The translations under genes and the position numbers were made by a program. Below, piece by piece: positions 34,874-42,447 of a stretch of DNA of 64,000 nucleotides. The notes below the pieces were generated by a model that ran no database searches, had not been told where the DNA came from, and was given only the letters and a program-made list of their open reading frames with translations. Source of the stretch: Holdemania sp. Marseille-P2844 (lineage in GTDB: Bacteria; Bacillota_I; Bacilli_A; Erysipelotrichales; Erysipelotrichaceae); assembly GCF_900120005.1 (NCBI RefSeq), contig NZ_LT635452.1, forward strand, positions 453,668 to 517,667, written 5' to 3'. Position 1 is the stretch's first letter. Each line of letters opens with the position of its first letter.

Positions 34874-35413
34874 TTAACACTTTTCCCCGTCGGCCGGTGT
34901 GAGCTTAACGCTGCGTTGCTTCATCAATCGGACAAGCCAGGCGCCAATACACAGACCGACAAGACAGCCTGCCAGAACGTCCGAGGGGTAATGTACGTGC
35001 AGGTAAATCCGTGAGAAAGCGATTAAAACAGCTCCGCCTAATCCCATCCATTTATAAGGGCCGCCATAAGCGAATAGAATCATCATCGCCGCAAAGGAAG
35101 TCGCGGTATGACCTGATGGAAACGAACTGGACGTCGGCATCGCAATCAGAGCCGGCAGTTCGGCATGCGTCATAAACGGCCGCGGCCGGTCGACCAGCTG
35201 TTTAATTACTAAATCGTTTAACGACCAGGTCAGCACGATGGCCAGAAGCAGAAAGGCGGCAGTCTGACGATCCTTCTTAATAAAGTAAAAATAAAATGCA
35301 AAGCAAATCCACAACGCGCCTAAATTTCCCCAACCGGTAATAAAGCGCATGACCGCCGTCATGGCCGGAGATTGGAACACCTGTGTGATCCATTCCATAA
35401 TCATGAAATCCAA
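34874..35413 (-). CDS. PAP2-family membrane phosphatase
   Basis: This membrane phosphatase of about 179 residues (lipid phosphate or undecaprenyl-pyrophosphate type) has all three PAP2 motifs: KQLVDRPRPF (KxxxxxxRP), FPSGHTATSF (PSGH) and SRIYLHVHYPSDV (SRxxxxxHxxxD). Five or six hydrophobic helices surround them. The ribosome binding site AAGGAGGG fits a TTG start at 35413 (seven bases away) better than the first ATG (16 bases), so I place the start there. It is a single gene between the two tRNA genes. Confidence 0.85.
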   Translation of the reverse strand: MDFMIMEWITQVFQSPAMTAVMRFITGWGNLGALWICFAFYFYFIKKDRQTAAFLLLAIVLTWSLNDLVIKQLVDRPRPFMTHAELPALIAMPTSSSFPSGHTATSFAAMMILFAYGGPYKWMGLGGAVLIAFSRIYLHVHYPSDVLAGCLVGLCIGAWLVRLMKQRSVKLTPADGEKC

Positions 35414-35469
35414 AGGGAATCCCTCCTTTTTGAAACTATCCCTAGCATAACACAAAAGGGCGGTACTGA

Positions 35470-35500
35470 TTCTTAAGAGTTGTTGAAAAAAACTTAAGAA
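35470..35500. repeat. Inverted repeat upstream of the PAP2 gene
   Basis: TTCTTAAG (35470-35477) is inverted at 35493-35500 (CTTAAGAA). It could be an operator for the PAP2 gene. Confidence 0.4.
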
Positions 35501-35507
35501 AATAAAG

Positions 35508-35530
35508 AAAAAAGGCTTGGTTAAGCCTTT
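35508..35530 (-). terminator. Terminator of tRNA-Ser
   Basis: AAAGGCTT/AAGCCTTT around a four-base loop, followed leftward by T. Confidence 0.75.
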
Positions 35531-35539
35531 ATTTACACA

Positions 35540-35629
35540 TGGCGGAGAACATGAGATTCGAACTCACGGAAGCGTTGCCACTTCGCCACCTTTCCAAGAT
35601 GGTGCCTTAAACCACTCGGCCAATTCTCC
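35540..35629 (-). tRNA. tRNA-Ser (anticodon GGA)
   Basis: A 90-base class II tRNA read from the complement: acceptor GGAGAAT/GTTCTCC, anticodon stem CCATC/GGTGG with loop TTGGAAA (anticodon GGA), long variable arm, T-loop TTCGAAT, discriminator G and an encoded CCA. Confidence 0.93.
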
Positions 35630-35641
35630 AAGTGCTTTTAT

Positions 35642-35670
35642 ATTATAGCGGATCCATATCGGGATGTCAA
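35642..35670 (-). promoter_or_regulatory. Promoter of tRNA-Ser
   Basis: Read leftward: TTGACA (35670-35665), 17-base spacer, TATAAT (35647-35642). Both hexamers are perfect consensus. Confidence 0.9.
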
Positions 35671-35692
35671 AGGTTTTAGCAAAATTCATAAG

Positions 35693-35718
35693 AAAAAGAC
35701 GACTCAGCAGCCGTCTTT
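35693..35718 (-). terminator. Terminator of the TM2/zinc-ribbon gene
   Basis: AAAGACG/CGTCTTT stem followed leftward by T-rich sequence. It insulates the TM2 gene from the tRNA promoter. Confidence 0.7.
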
Positions 35719-35730
35719 CTTACTTGCGTT

Positions 35731-36417
35731 TCAGATTTTGTTCAACGTTTCCTTCGTCTTTTCAATCATGGGATTGATCAGTCCGGCATATTTCGGAAAA
35801 TGGTATTTGCAGTCGATCAATTCCTCGGTCAGCGTCATCAGCTCCTGTTTCAATTTGACAGTATCCATTGTGATCTGGGATTTTTCCAAGGCCATGGAGA
35901 TCCGCGTACTGACCGCTTCAGCGAATTTGCGGTCCATCGCCTGCCGCAGATCGCTCTGATGAAACGGAGGTTCAACGTCGATATCCTGCGCCAGATCCCA
36001 CATCTGTTCAACGTCTTTATTCAGAATATCAAAACGGCGCAGGTAATCCTCTAAATGCGGCTGGCCTTTTTCCACTTCGTCGATGACGCGGGTGAAGTGT
36101 TTGGAGATTTGTAAATAATCCTGTTCCATTTGTTCCTCGCAATGCGAACAAAAGGTAGACTCGCGGTTCGGCTCCAGGCGTCGTCCGCACTGACGGCAAT
36201 GTCTTCCGTCATTTTGCGGTTCGCTGTTTGTTTTGAACATTGTAATGAAGGCGCGGATCGTATCAATCAGCCAGCCGATTCCCATGACCCCAAATGTAAA
36301 GAAGTATAAAACTCCCAAGCCATATTGGCGGCGAATAAAGTGGTGAACGCCAAAGACTCCAAAAAAGAAGGTGATAAAAAACATAAGTATCGGATCATAT
36401 TCTTCATGATCATTCAT
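35731..36417 (-). CDS. TM2-domain protein with zinc ribbon
   Basis: This 228-residue protein has a TM2 domain (ILMFFITFFFGVFGVHHFIRRQYGLGVLYFFTFGVMGIGWLIDTIRAF) with its two helices in residues 8-57. A zinc ribbon follows (CRQCGRRLEPNRESTFCSHCEEQM, four Cys) near residue 75, then a long helical C-terminus with coiled-coil character. AGGAGG lies ahead of the ATG. TM2 proteins are membrane proteins of unknown role in bacteria; the zinc finger and helical tail suggest a cytosolic scaffold. Confidence 0.82.
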   Translation of the reverse strand: MNDHEEYDPILMFFITFFFGVFGVHHFIRRQYGLGVLYFFTFGVMGIGWLIDTIRAFITMFKTNSEPQNDGRHCRQCGRRLEPNRESTFCSHCEEQMEQDYLQISKHFTRVIDEVEKGQPHLEDYLRRFDILNKDVEQMWDLAQDIDVEPPFHQSDLRQAMDRKFAEAVSTRISMALEKSQITMDTVKLKQELMTLTEELIDCKYHFPKYAGLINPMIEKTKETLNKI

Positions 36418-36782
36418 AAGGTAAACCTCCTGTGCAGCATATTTGCGTTTGTAAATACAGTATATCAGATTTATTTAAAAACAATCGGAAAAACTTATGA
36501 AGAATTTCGTAAGAAAGTGACTTTTCGGCGAAGCTGCAAGAAGAAAAGCGTTGTTCGCTGAGACAACCGTGACTGAATCCATTTGTCCTTTCTTTGGATT
36601 GAACTTTACTGAAAACAGAAACAAAACCTGATTTCGCCAGACGGGTTAAAAAGACCACAGACAAAGAAAAGTTGATTTCCGCAAGAGACCCTTAAGAGAA
36701 CTGTTCGCGTTCTTTTAGCTATGCGAACAATCTTTTTATCATTTCCTTTAGGCGGATATTGATCTTCAGCGCCAACTTACAC
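36418..36782. other. Gap with an orphan rightward terminator
   Basis: No clear gene. TGTTCGC (36702-36708) pairs with GCGAACA (36723-36729), followed by TCTTTTT, a rightward terminator with no recognised gene ahead of it. It may end an unrecognised small RNA. Confidence 0.45.
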
Positions 36783-37007
36783 ATGGAAAGCGGCACATTG
36801 CGGATGCCCGTTCCGATAGAATCGTCTTTTCGTTTTTCCATAATCGGCTCAAACAGACACAATTCAACCCTGGAAAATGAAGATAATTTTATGCTTGAAC
36901 TGGATTGCCGCGGGAATGGAGAAAATGAAAAACAGGTTGTCTTTCATCTGCCGGATTTTTTGCGCCTGGTTTTCAGTAATCCATTGCTCGCCATGCAAGA
37001 AACATAA
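36783..37007 (+). CDS. Small hypothetical protein
   Basis: A 74-residue frame (82 if the TTG at 36759 is used) with plausible composition: MESGTLRMPVPIESSFRFSIIGSNRH then LELDCRGNGENEKQVVFHLPDFLRLV. AGGCGG lies six bases ahead of the TTG. It overlaps no other gene and follows a terminator. I recognise no domain. Confidence 0.4.
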   Translation: MESGTLRMPVPIESSFRFSIIGSNRHNSTLENEDNFMLELDCRGNGENEKQVVFHLPDFLRLVFSNPLLAMQET

Positions 37008-37114
37008 AAAACCAAAACAAGTGAAAAAAGCAATGATTATTCTGACCGTTTGTTTTACTCTGAAAATTCAGCTTTCCTGTAAAATGAAGACAAAGCATAA
37101 AGGAGGAGATTATT

Positions 37115-37777
37115 ATGCAGAAAGTCGCGGTTATTCATACCAGTCCGGTCTCGCTTAACGAGCTGAAAGCCTTGTTTGCGGAGTTGTTGCCGGAGGTGGA
37201 GATGATCAACATCATTGACGACAGTTTACTGGAGGAGGTCAAGCGCAATAATGGAATCACGCCGGGCATCGTCTCAAGGATGTGCCTGTATGGTCAGGCG
37301 GCGCAGTCGATGGGCGTGGACTTGATTCTGAACCAATGCTCATCCGTGGGTGAAAGCGCGGATATTGTGAAGCAGACTGTAACCTGCCCGCTGCTTAAGA
37401 TCGACGAACCGATGGCCGAGGAAGCGGTGCAGCTGGGAACGAAAATCGGCGTGATCGCTACGGTGGGTTCAACGATGAAACCAAGCTGCAATCTGATTCG
37501 TACAAAAGCACGGCAAGCAGGCAAAGCCGTGGAAATGAAGGAGTATCTGGTTGCCGGGGCACTGGATATTTTGATGAAGGAGAAGAATCAGGAAAAACAT
37601 AATGAACTCGTGCTGAAAGAAATTAAAAAGGCCGAGCAGGAGTGCGATGTGATCGTTTTGGCTCAGGGGAGCATGACGGTGATGCTTCCCTATCTGGAGG
37701 GAATTTCCAAGCCGGTGCTGACCAGCCCGCGTAAAGCGGTGGAACGCGTCAAGCAGATGCTGGCGCAGCAGGCATGA
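37115..37777 (+). CDS. Aspartate/glutamate racemase-like protein
   Basis: This 220-residue protein has the Asp/Glu/hydantoin racemase fold: VAVIHTSPVSLNELKALF at the N-terminus, LILNQCSSVGES with the first catalytic Cys near residue 75, and VIVLAQGSMTVMLP where the second Cys is expected near residue 192. There the Cys is replaced by Ser, so two-base racemisation is doubtful and it may be a decarboxylase, isomerase or one-sided variant. AAAGGAGGA lies ahead. The gene overlaps the following DUF1537 kinase by four bases, which points to a shared acid-sugar pathway. Confidence 0.8.
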   Translation: MQKVAVIHTSPVSLNELKALFAELLPEVEMINIIDDSLLEEVKRNNGITPGIVSRMCLYGQAAQSMGVDLILNQCSSVGESADIVKQTVTCPLLKIDEPMAEEAVQLGTKIGVIATVGSTMKPSCNLIRTKARQAGKAVEMKEYLVAGALDILMKEKNQEKHNELVLKEIKKAEQECDVIVLAQGSMTVMLPYLEGISKPVLTSPRKAVERVKQMLAQQA

Positions 37778-39123
37778 GTTCTTTCGTTGACAAAGCACCT
37801 AAGATCGTCGTGCTCGACGACGATCCGACCGGGATTCAGATGGTTCATGACGTCGCGGTATATACATCGTGGGAGGAAGAAGCCTGTGAAAACCTCCTGC
37901 AGCAGAGTGAGGCGATGGTCTATATCCTGACCAACACCCGTGCGCTCAAGCCGGAAGCCGCGCGCTGCCTGCTGCGGGAATTGACGCAGAATCTGATCAC
38001 GGCGTCCCGTCGAAGCAACATTCCTTTTTGGCTGGTACTGCGCTCGGATTCAACCCTGCGGGGGCATTATCCGCTGGAATCCGAAACGGTTCGCGCAGGA
38101 CTCAGCGAGCATGGAATTGAGGTGGAGGGAGAAATTCTGTGTCCATATCTGCAGGGGATGCGAATCACGCGGAACGATATCCATTATCTGAAACAGGGAG
38201 GACAATGGCTGCCCGTCGGGGAAAGTGAATTTGCCCAGGATAAGACGTTTGGATTTCATGCCAGCGATCTCAAAGTGTATGTGGAAGAAAAGACCCAGGG
38301 ACGCTATCCGGCTTCTTCCTGCCTGTCAATTTCCCTGGAAATACTGCGAAATCATGATGAAGCGGCAATTATGCGAATTCTGCGGCAGGCGCACGGCTTT
38401 CAGAAGATCATTGTCAACGCGGAAACGGATGACGATCTGCGCGCGTTGATCCGACCATTAAAGACGGTGCTGAAAGAGAAGGTATTCCTGTTTCGGACCG
38501 CGGCGTCTTTCTGTAAACTCTTTGCACAGCAGGATGACAAACCGCTGCTGGATCCGCGGGTTTGCGTGCAGCCGCAGAATCACAACGGCGGATTGATCGT
38601 CGCAGGCTCGCATGTCCAGAAAACGTCGCGTCAGCTGGAAGTGCTGCGCCAGAATTTATGCCTGGAAACGATCGTCTTTGATCAACATCAGATCCTGCAG
38701 GGCTCGCTGATGGAAGAAAGCGAGCGCTGCGCCAGACTTGTAAACCAAAAACTGGCGGAGGGAATCACGGTAGTTTTGCAGACGCGGCGGGAACGCGTGG
38801 ATCTGCCGCAGGGGAGCGCGGAGGATCAGCTGCGGCTGACGCAGGCGATCAACGATCAGTTCATCCGGGTTGTTGAGCAGCTGAACGTGTGGCCGCGGTT
38901 TATGATCACCAAAGGCGGGATCACGTCCAGTGATTGTCTGACGCGGGGGCTTCGGGTCCGGCGGGAATGGGCATCAGGCCAGATTGAACCGGGAATCGGC
39001 GTGATTCGCTGTGATCGTGCCAGCCGGTTTCCCGAGCTGCCCGTTGTGATCTTTCCCGGCAATGTCGGGGAAGACAATACGCTGGCGAAGATCGTGGTAA
39101 AGCTGAATACGGCGCAGGCATAA
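37774..39123 (+). CDS. Four-carbon acid sugar kinase family (DUF1537)
   Basis: This 449-residue member of the DUF1537 family (OtnK/DtnK kinases) phosphorylates erythronate- or threonate-like acids. The N-terminal motif is IVVLDDDPTGIQMVHDVAVYTSW, and the C-terminal nucleotide-binding motif is MITKGGITSSDCLTRGL. Known genes of this kind sit with a dehydrogenase, isomerase and aldolase that make DHAP or pyruvate. Here only the racemase-like gene is coupled (ATGA overlap), so the pathway is incomplete locally. The substrate cannot be named. Confidence 0.82.
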   Translation: MSSFVDKAPKIVVLDDDPTGIQMVHDVAVYTSWEEEACENLLQQSEAMVYILTNTRALKPEAARCLLRELTQNLITASRRSNIPFWLVLRSDSTLRGHYPLESETVRAGLSEHGIEVEGEILCPYLQGMRITRNDIHYLKQGGQWLPVGESEFAQDKTFGFHASDLKVYVEEKTQGRYPASSCLSISLEILRNHDEAAIMRILRQAHGFQKIIVNAETDDDLRALIRPLKTVLKEKVFLFRTAASFCKLFAQQDDKPLLDPRVCVQPQNHNGGLIVAGSHVQKTSRQLEVLRQNLCLETIVFDQHQILQGSLMEESERCARLVNQKLAEGITVVLQTRRERVDLPQGSAEDQLRLTQAINDQFIRVVEQLNVWPRFMITKGGITSSDCLTRGLRVRREWASGQIEPGIGVIRCDRASRFPELPVVIFPGNVGEDNTLAKIVVKLNTAQA

Positions 39124-39240
39124 GCCTTCTGTTCCCGTTCTTCGGATCATTCGCATTTGCGGGAAAAAAGCAATGCGGAGATTTCTCGATCAGAAGCCGC
39201 TGCCTCTTCCTTCCATAAACAAAAAAACAAGAAGACAAAT

Positions 39241-39293
39241 AAAAACGGGAATCGAATTGCCGGATAACTCCTCCAGGCTAGATTCCCGTTTTT
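39241..39293. terminator. Bidirectional terminator
   Basis: A 13-bp perfect stem, AAAAACGGGAATC with its complement at 39281-39293, around a 27-base loop. It serves the DUF1537 kinase and the convergent dCTP deaminase. Confidence 0.85.
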
Positions 39294-39310
39294 CCCGAGC
39301 TCTGCTTTAT

Positions 39311-39850
39311 TTAAAAACGATTTTCATGATCCAGGAACACGCGCGATCCGGTTGCGCCTTTCTGCCCCTGGTATTTTCCGTTATACGGATTCAGTGCAGG
39401 CGCATCCATTTTCGCGAACACGAGCTGACCGATCCGTCTGCCGGCCTTTAATTCAATCGCGCAGCGGTTCGCGTTATACAGCTCTAACGTGATTTCACCC
39501 TTGAAGCCCGGATCAACCCAACCGGCATTCTGAATGAACAGGCCCATTCTGCCTAACGAGCTGCGGCCTTCGACAAAGGCGGTGAGATCGTCAGGCAGAT
39601 CGAAAAACTCCAGCGTCGTCGCCAGCACAAATTGATTTGGAAGCAGGATGTAGGTGTCGCAGGTGATCGTTTTATAACGGATTTCGTTTTCCATGTTGAT
39701 CATCCCGGAAGGGGAATCCTCAACGACGCTGAAAGTATTTCCCAAACGGATATCCACGCTGGCGGGTTGAATCTGGTTGGGATCCAGCGGTGTAATTTTC
39801 AATGTTTCGGCGCTCAGCATGGCCTGCAATGTTTTGTCGGACAGAATCAT
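39311..39850 (-). CDS. dcd: dCTP deaminase
   Basis: This 179-residue dUTPase-like trimeric enzyme supplies dUTP from dCTP for thymidylate synthesis. Motifs are QIQPASVDIRLGN, LDFFDL-like FFDLPDD, the catalytic VEGRSSLGRMGLFIQ (Glu and Arg/Ser of the deaminase site), and HxGxI-like GWVDPGFKGEITLEL. The C-terminus ends in a KYQGQKGATGSR nucleotide lid. A bifunctional dCTP deaminase/dUTPase is possible but cannot be told by eye. Single gene. Confidence 0.92.
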   Translation of the reverse strand: MILSDKTLQAMLSAETLKITPLDPNQIQPASVDIRLGNTFSVVEDSPSGMINMENEIRYKTITCDTYILLPNQFVLATTLEFFDLPDDLTAFVEGRSSLGRMGLFIQNAGWVDPGFKGEITLELYNANRCAIELKAGRRIGQLVFAKMDAPALNPYNGKYQGQKGATGSRVFLDHENRF

Positions 39851-39997
39851 TGGCTAACCCTCTTTCTTTACGGTTTTCAATCTGAATTCCGATTGTATTC
39901 ATCATAGCACAGAGAACAGGGAGTTTTGACCTGTTTTTTTTCGAAATGTCTGACTTTCTGGAAATTGAATGCGGATTGGTTTTATGCAATGAGCGGA

Positions 39998-40026
39998 ATA
40001 AAAAAGTCCGCCGTTGTTCAGCGAAC
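39998..40026 (-). terminator. Terminator of the CorC-like gene
   Basis: GTCCGC/GCGAAC (one G-T pair) with a leftward T-run. The right arm overlaps the last codons of the gene. Confidence 0.6.
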
Positions 40027-41379
40027 TTCTTTTTCTGATTCAGCGGCGGTTTCTTCCGTCTTTGAATCGGACAACAGTGTCAGATGAATCTTGCCGATCC
40101 GCTTGCCTTCCATCGACTGTACGGTGAAGCGCAGATTGCCGATCTGGATTTGCGGATGTTCATCGGGCTGCGGAATTTGCCCGAGCTGCTCGATCAGATA
40201 ACCGGAGATTGTATCGTAATATTCGGTTTCCAGCTTGAAGCCCAGTGCTTTGTTCAGTTCGTCCAGATTCATCAATCCGTCGATCTGATATTCGTTGGCA
40301 TTGAACTGAATCAGCTCTGGTTCTTCCTGTTCATATTCGTCATGCAGATCGCCGACGATTTCCTCGACGAGATCTTCCGTCGTCGTAATTCCGCTGAATC
40401 CTCCGAATTCATCAATCAGGATCGCCATCCGGTACTGCGTCTTCTGCATTTCCCGGAACAGTTCGGCTGTCGGCTTGCTGTCAGGGACAAAATAAGGCTT
40501 TTGCAGCAGCGATTCCAGTTTTAACTGATCGGTGTCGCCTTCGCTGATCGCGATCATTAAATCTTTTATATTCAAAATGCCGATGATGTTGTCGCTGTTT
40601 TCGCGGTACACCGGAAACCGGCTCAGACGCGTGCTCAGCAGGGCTTTCAACTGCGGACGAACGGGCTCGTCCATGTCGAGCATCACGACTTCCTGACGCG
40701 GAACCATGACGTCGCGTGCGGTTTTATCGTCAAAGGTGAAAACCGAATCGATCATTTCCGTCTGCGTGTCGTCAAAGACGCCGCTGGCCCGGCCGCTGTG
40801 GACCAGCGAACGGATTTCTTCCTCGCTGACTTCTTCCTCCAGATTTTCCGTTTTCATGCCGATCAGCCGCAGGAAACCGTTGGTCGACAGGGAAAGCAGC
40901 TTGATAAACGGCGAGAGTACGCGCGAGATCACCAAGATCGGCTGGACGCACATCAAACTGAACTGCTCCGCTTTCTGCAGTGCGATGCGCTTGGGCACCA
41001 GTTCACCGAAGACCAGCGTGCAGTAGGAAAGAATAATCGTGACCAGCACCACCGCGATCGTCGAACTGTACGGGATGCCATACTGTGCCATCCATCCGCC
41101 CAGCACCTGCGAAATGCCGGTGGCGGCGGAGGCGCTGGAGAAGAAGCCTGCAAAGGTGATCGCTACCTGAATAGTAGACAGAAACTTCGTCGAGTCGTCA
41201 AACAGTCCTTCGATCAACCGGGCTTTTTTGTTTCCTTTCTCGGCCAGCATTTTAATTTTGTTTTTATTCACGGAAACGATAGCCATTTCCGCGCCTGCGA
41301 AGAACGCGTTGACTAACGTAAGAAGTACCAGCAGCAACAGCTGCATGGCGATGGCGTTACCGCCGGGATCTGATGCCAT
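40018..41379 (-). CDS. CNNM/CorC-family membrane protein with CBS pair
   Basis: This 453-residue protein has the order DUF21 transmembrane domain (LLLLVLLTLVNAFFAGAEMAIVSVNKNKIK, then hydrophobic segments to residue 150), a CBS pair (TARDVMVPRQEVVMLDMDEPV, then SDNIIGILNIKDLMIA) and a CorC/HlyC C-terminal domain. The family is linked to Mg2+ efflux and has been called hemolysin-like. Of the two nearby ATGs I chose the second (41379), six bases after TAGGAGG. Single gene with its own terminator. Confidence 0.85.
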   Translation of the reverse strand: MASDPGGNAIAMQLLLLVLLTLVNAFFAGAEMAIVSVNKNKIKMLAEKGNKKARLIEGLFDDSTKFLSTIQVAITFAGFFSSASAATGISQVLGGWMAQYGIPYSSTIAVVLVTIILSYCTLVFGELVPKRIALQKAEQFSLMCVQPILVISRVLSPFIKLLSLSTNGFLRLIGMKTENLEEEVSEEEIRSLVHSGRASGVFDDTQTEMIDSVFTFDDKTARDVMVPRQEVVMLDMDEPVRPQLKALLSTRLSRFPVYRENSDNIIGILNIKDLMIAISEGDTDQLKLESLLQKPYFVPDSKPTAELFREMQKTQYRMAILIDEFGGFSGITTTEDLVEEIVGDLHDEYEQEEPELIQFNANEYQIDGLMNLDELNKALGFKLETEYYDTISGYLIEQLGQIPQPDEHPQIQIGNLRFTVQSMEGKRIGKIHLTLLSDSKTEETAAESEKEVR

Positions 41380-41463
41380 AATCATCCTCCTAAACTGATA
41401 GCCAGTATATCAGAATTGCGGCTAAACCGCAAATACAGCGGAGCCGGTTTGTCTAATTCAGAC

Positions 41464-41498
41464 AAAAAAAGACGTTTCCCAAGCGGTGCGGGAACGTC
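41464..41498 (-). terminator. Terminator of the 59-residue membrane protein gene
   Basis: GACGTT-T-CCC pairs with GGGAACGTC (one bulge), followed leftward by seven T. Confidence 0.75.
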
Positions 41499-41516
41499 CT
41501 GAAGAGACACGGAAGG

Positions 41517-41696
41517 TTAAGCTAAATTGAATACCGCCAGAAGAAATGCGATTCCCAACAGGAGGTAACCACAGTAAAGCGTCAGCTTTTCCTTTTGATT
41601 ATAGGGGATGCCCTGACCGGCGACGCAGCGCTTGTTATAGAAGATCTTGGAAGCGATCACCAACGCCAGACCGAGGCCCAGTAAAATAAATGCCAT
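41517..41696 (-). CDS. 59-residue two-helix membrane protein
   Basis: A short gene that length filters would miss. It starts MAFILLGLGLALVIASKIFY (helix one), has a basic loop (NKRCVAGQGIPYNQKEK), then helix two (LTLYCGYLLLGIAFLLAVFNLA) to the stop. AAAGGAGA lies eight bases ahead of the ATG, and a strong terminator follows directly. Both sides are gene-free, so it is an independent transcript. The function is unknown; the size and layout recall small stress-response membrane proteins. Confidence 0.75.
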   Translation of the reverse strand: MAFILLGLGLALVIASKIFYNKRCVAGQGIPYNQKEKLTLYCGYLLLGIAFLLAVFNLA

Positions 41697-41832
41697 GTGT
41701 ATTTTCTCCTTTTAAACTATTCCGATGAACCATACGGCCAAGACGAAAACCTGAGGCAATCAGGCTGATCTACGGCCGGCGTGGTTGGCAGAAGCAAGCG
41801 GAACACGAAACGCGTTGTCCGCGCAGTCCTGT

Positions 41833-42447
41833 TTATTTCTTCGATACGTTTTCAAATGCAGTCAGAATTTGCGGCTCACTCATTTGTTCCGGCTGGTCTT
41901 TGATCCAGCTGACGACGTCTTTGTAATGCAGCAGTGCAAACTCGCTTCGGGCATGCGTCAGATCCGCGGCGTCGGGAAAGGCACAGAGGCCGGTGCAGTC
42001 CACGCCGCCCAATGCCTGACGCTGATATTGGCAATGTTGACGCAGTCCGTCGGCAGGATTGGGAATCCGGAAGTTTTTTGTCGTTTCCGTCTGCGGGCGG
42101 CTGACGATCCAGTGCTTGTCGTTCGGCTTGCCGCTGATCTGACCTTCGCTGCGGACGTCGCGGATTACGAAGGCGCCGCGGGTGCATAACAGGGTAACAT
42201 AGGTCTGGGCGACATGCCCATTTTGATCCAGCACGGAATTGTAGAGCAGCCGGTGGAAGCCCAGCTCCTGTTTCAGCCAGCTGCTGACGGACAGGTTCTG
42301 GCGGAATTGATAGCGCCAGAAGTATTCAAGATAGTTAGCGAACAACGCCGGATACAGCGTTTTGGTATAATGCTTGTGCAGCCGGAACGCCTGGAACACA
42401 GCCAACGCCAACAGAACGGTGATCAGGCCATACAGAATGACATCCAT
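41833..42447 (-). CDS. Membrane-anchored degenerate NERD-like protein
   Basis: This 204-residue protein has one N-terminal helix (MDVILYGLITVLLALAVFQAF). Its middle (NSVLDQNGHVAQTYVTLLCTRGAFVIRDVRSEGQISGKPNDKHWIVSR) follows the spacing of NERD nuclease-related domains, but the acidic and Lys catalytic positions are replaced (AQTYV, RDVRSEG). It is therefore probably not a nuclease. The gene starts one base after the uxaA stop, so it belongs to the uxa operon. The link to altronate metabolism is unexplained. Confidence 0.6.
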   Translation of the reverse strand: MDVILYGLITVLLALAVFQAFRLHKHYTKTLYPALFANYLEYFWRYQFRQNLSVSSWLKQELGFHRLLYNSVLDQNGHVAQTYVTLLCTRGAFVIRDVRSEGQISGKPNDKHWIVSRPQTETTKNFRIPNPADGLRQHCQYQRQALGGVDCTGLCAFPDAADLTHARSEFALLHYKDVVSWIKDQPEQMSEPQILTAFENVSKK

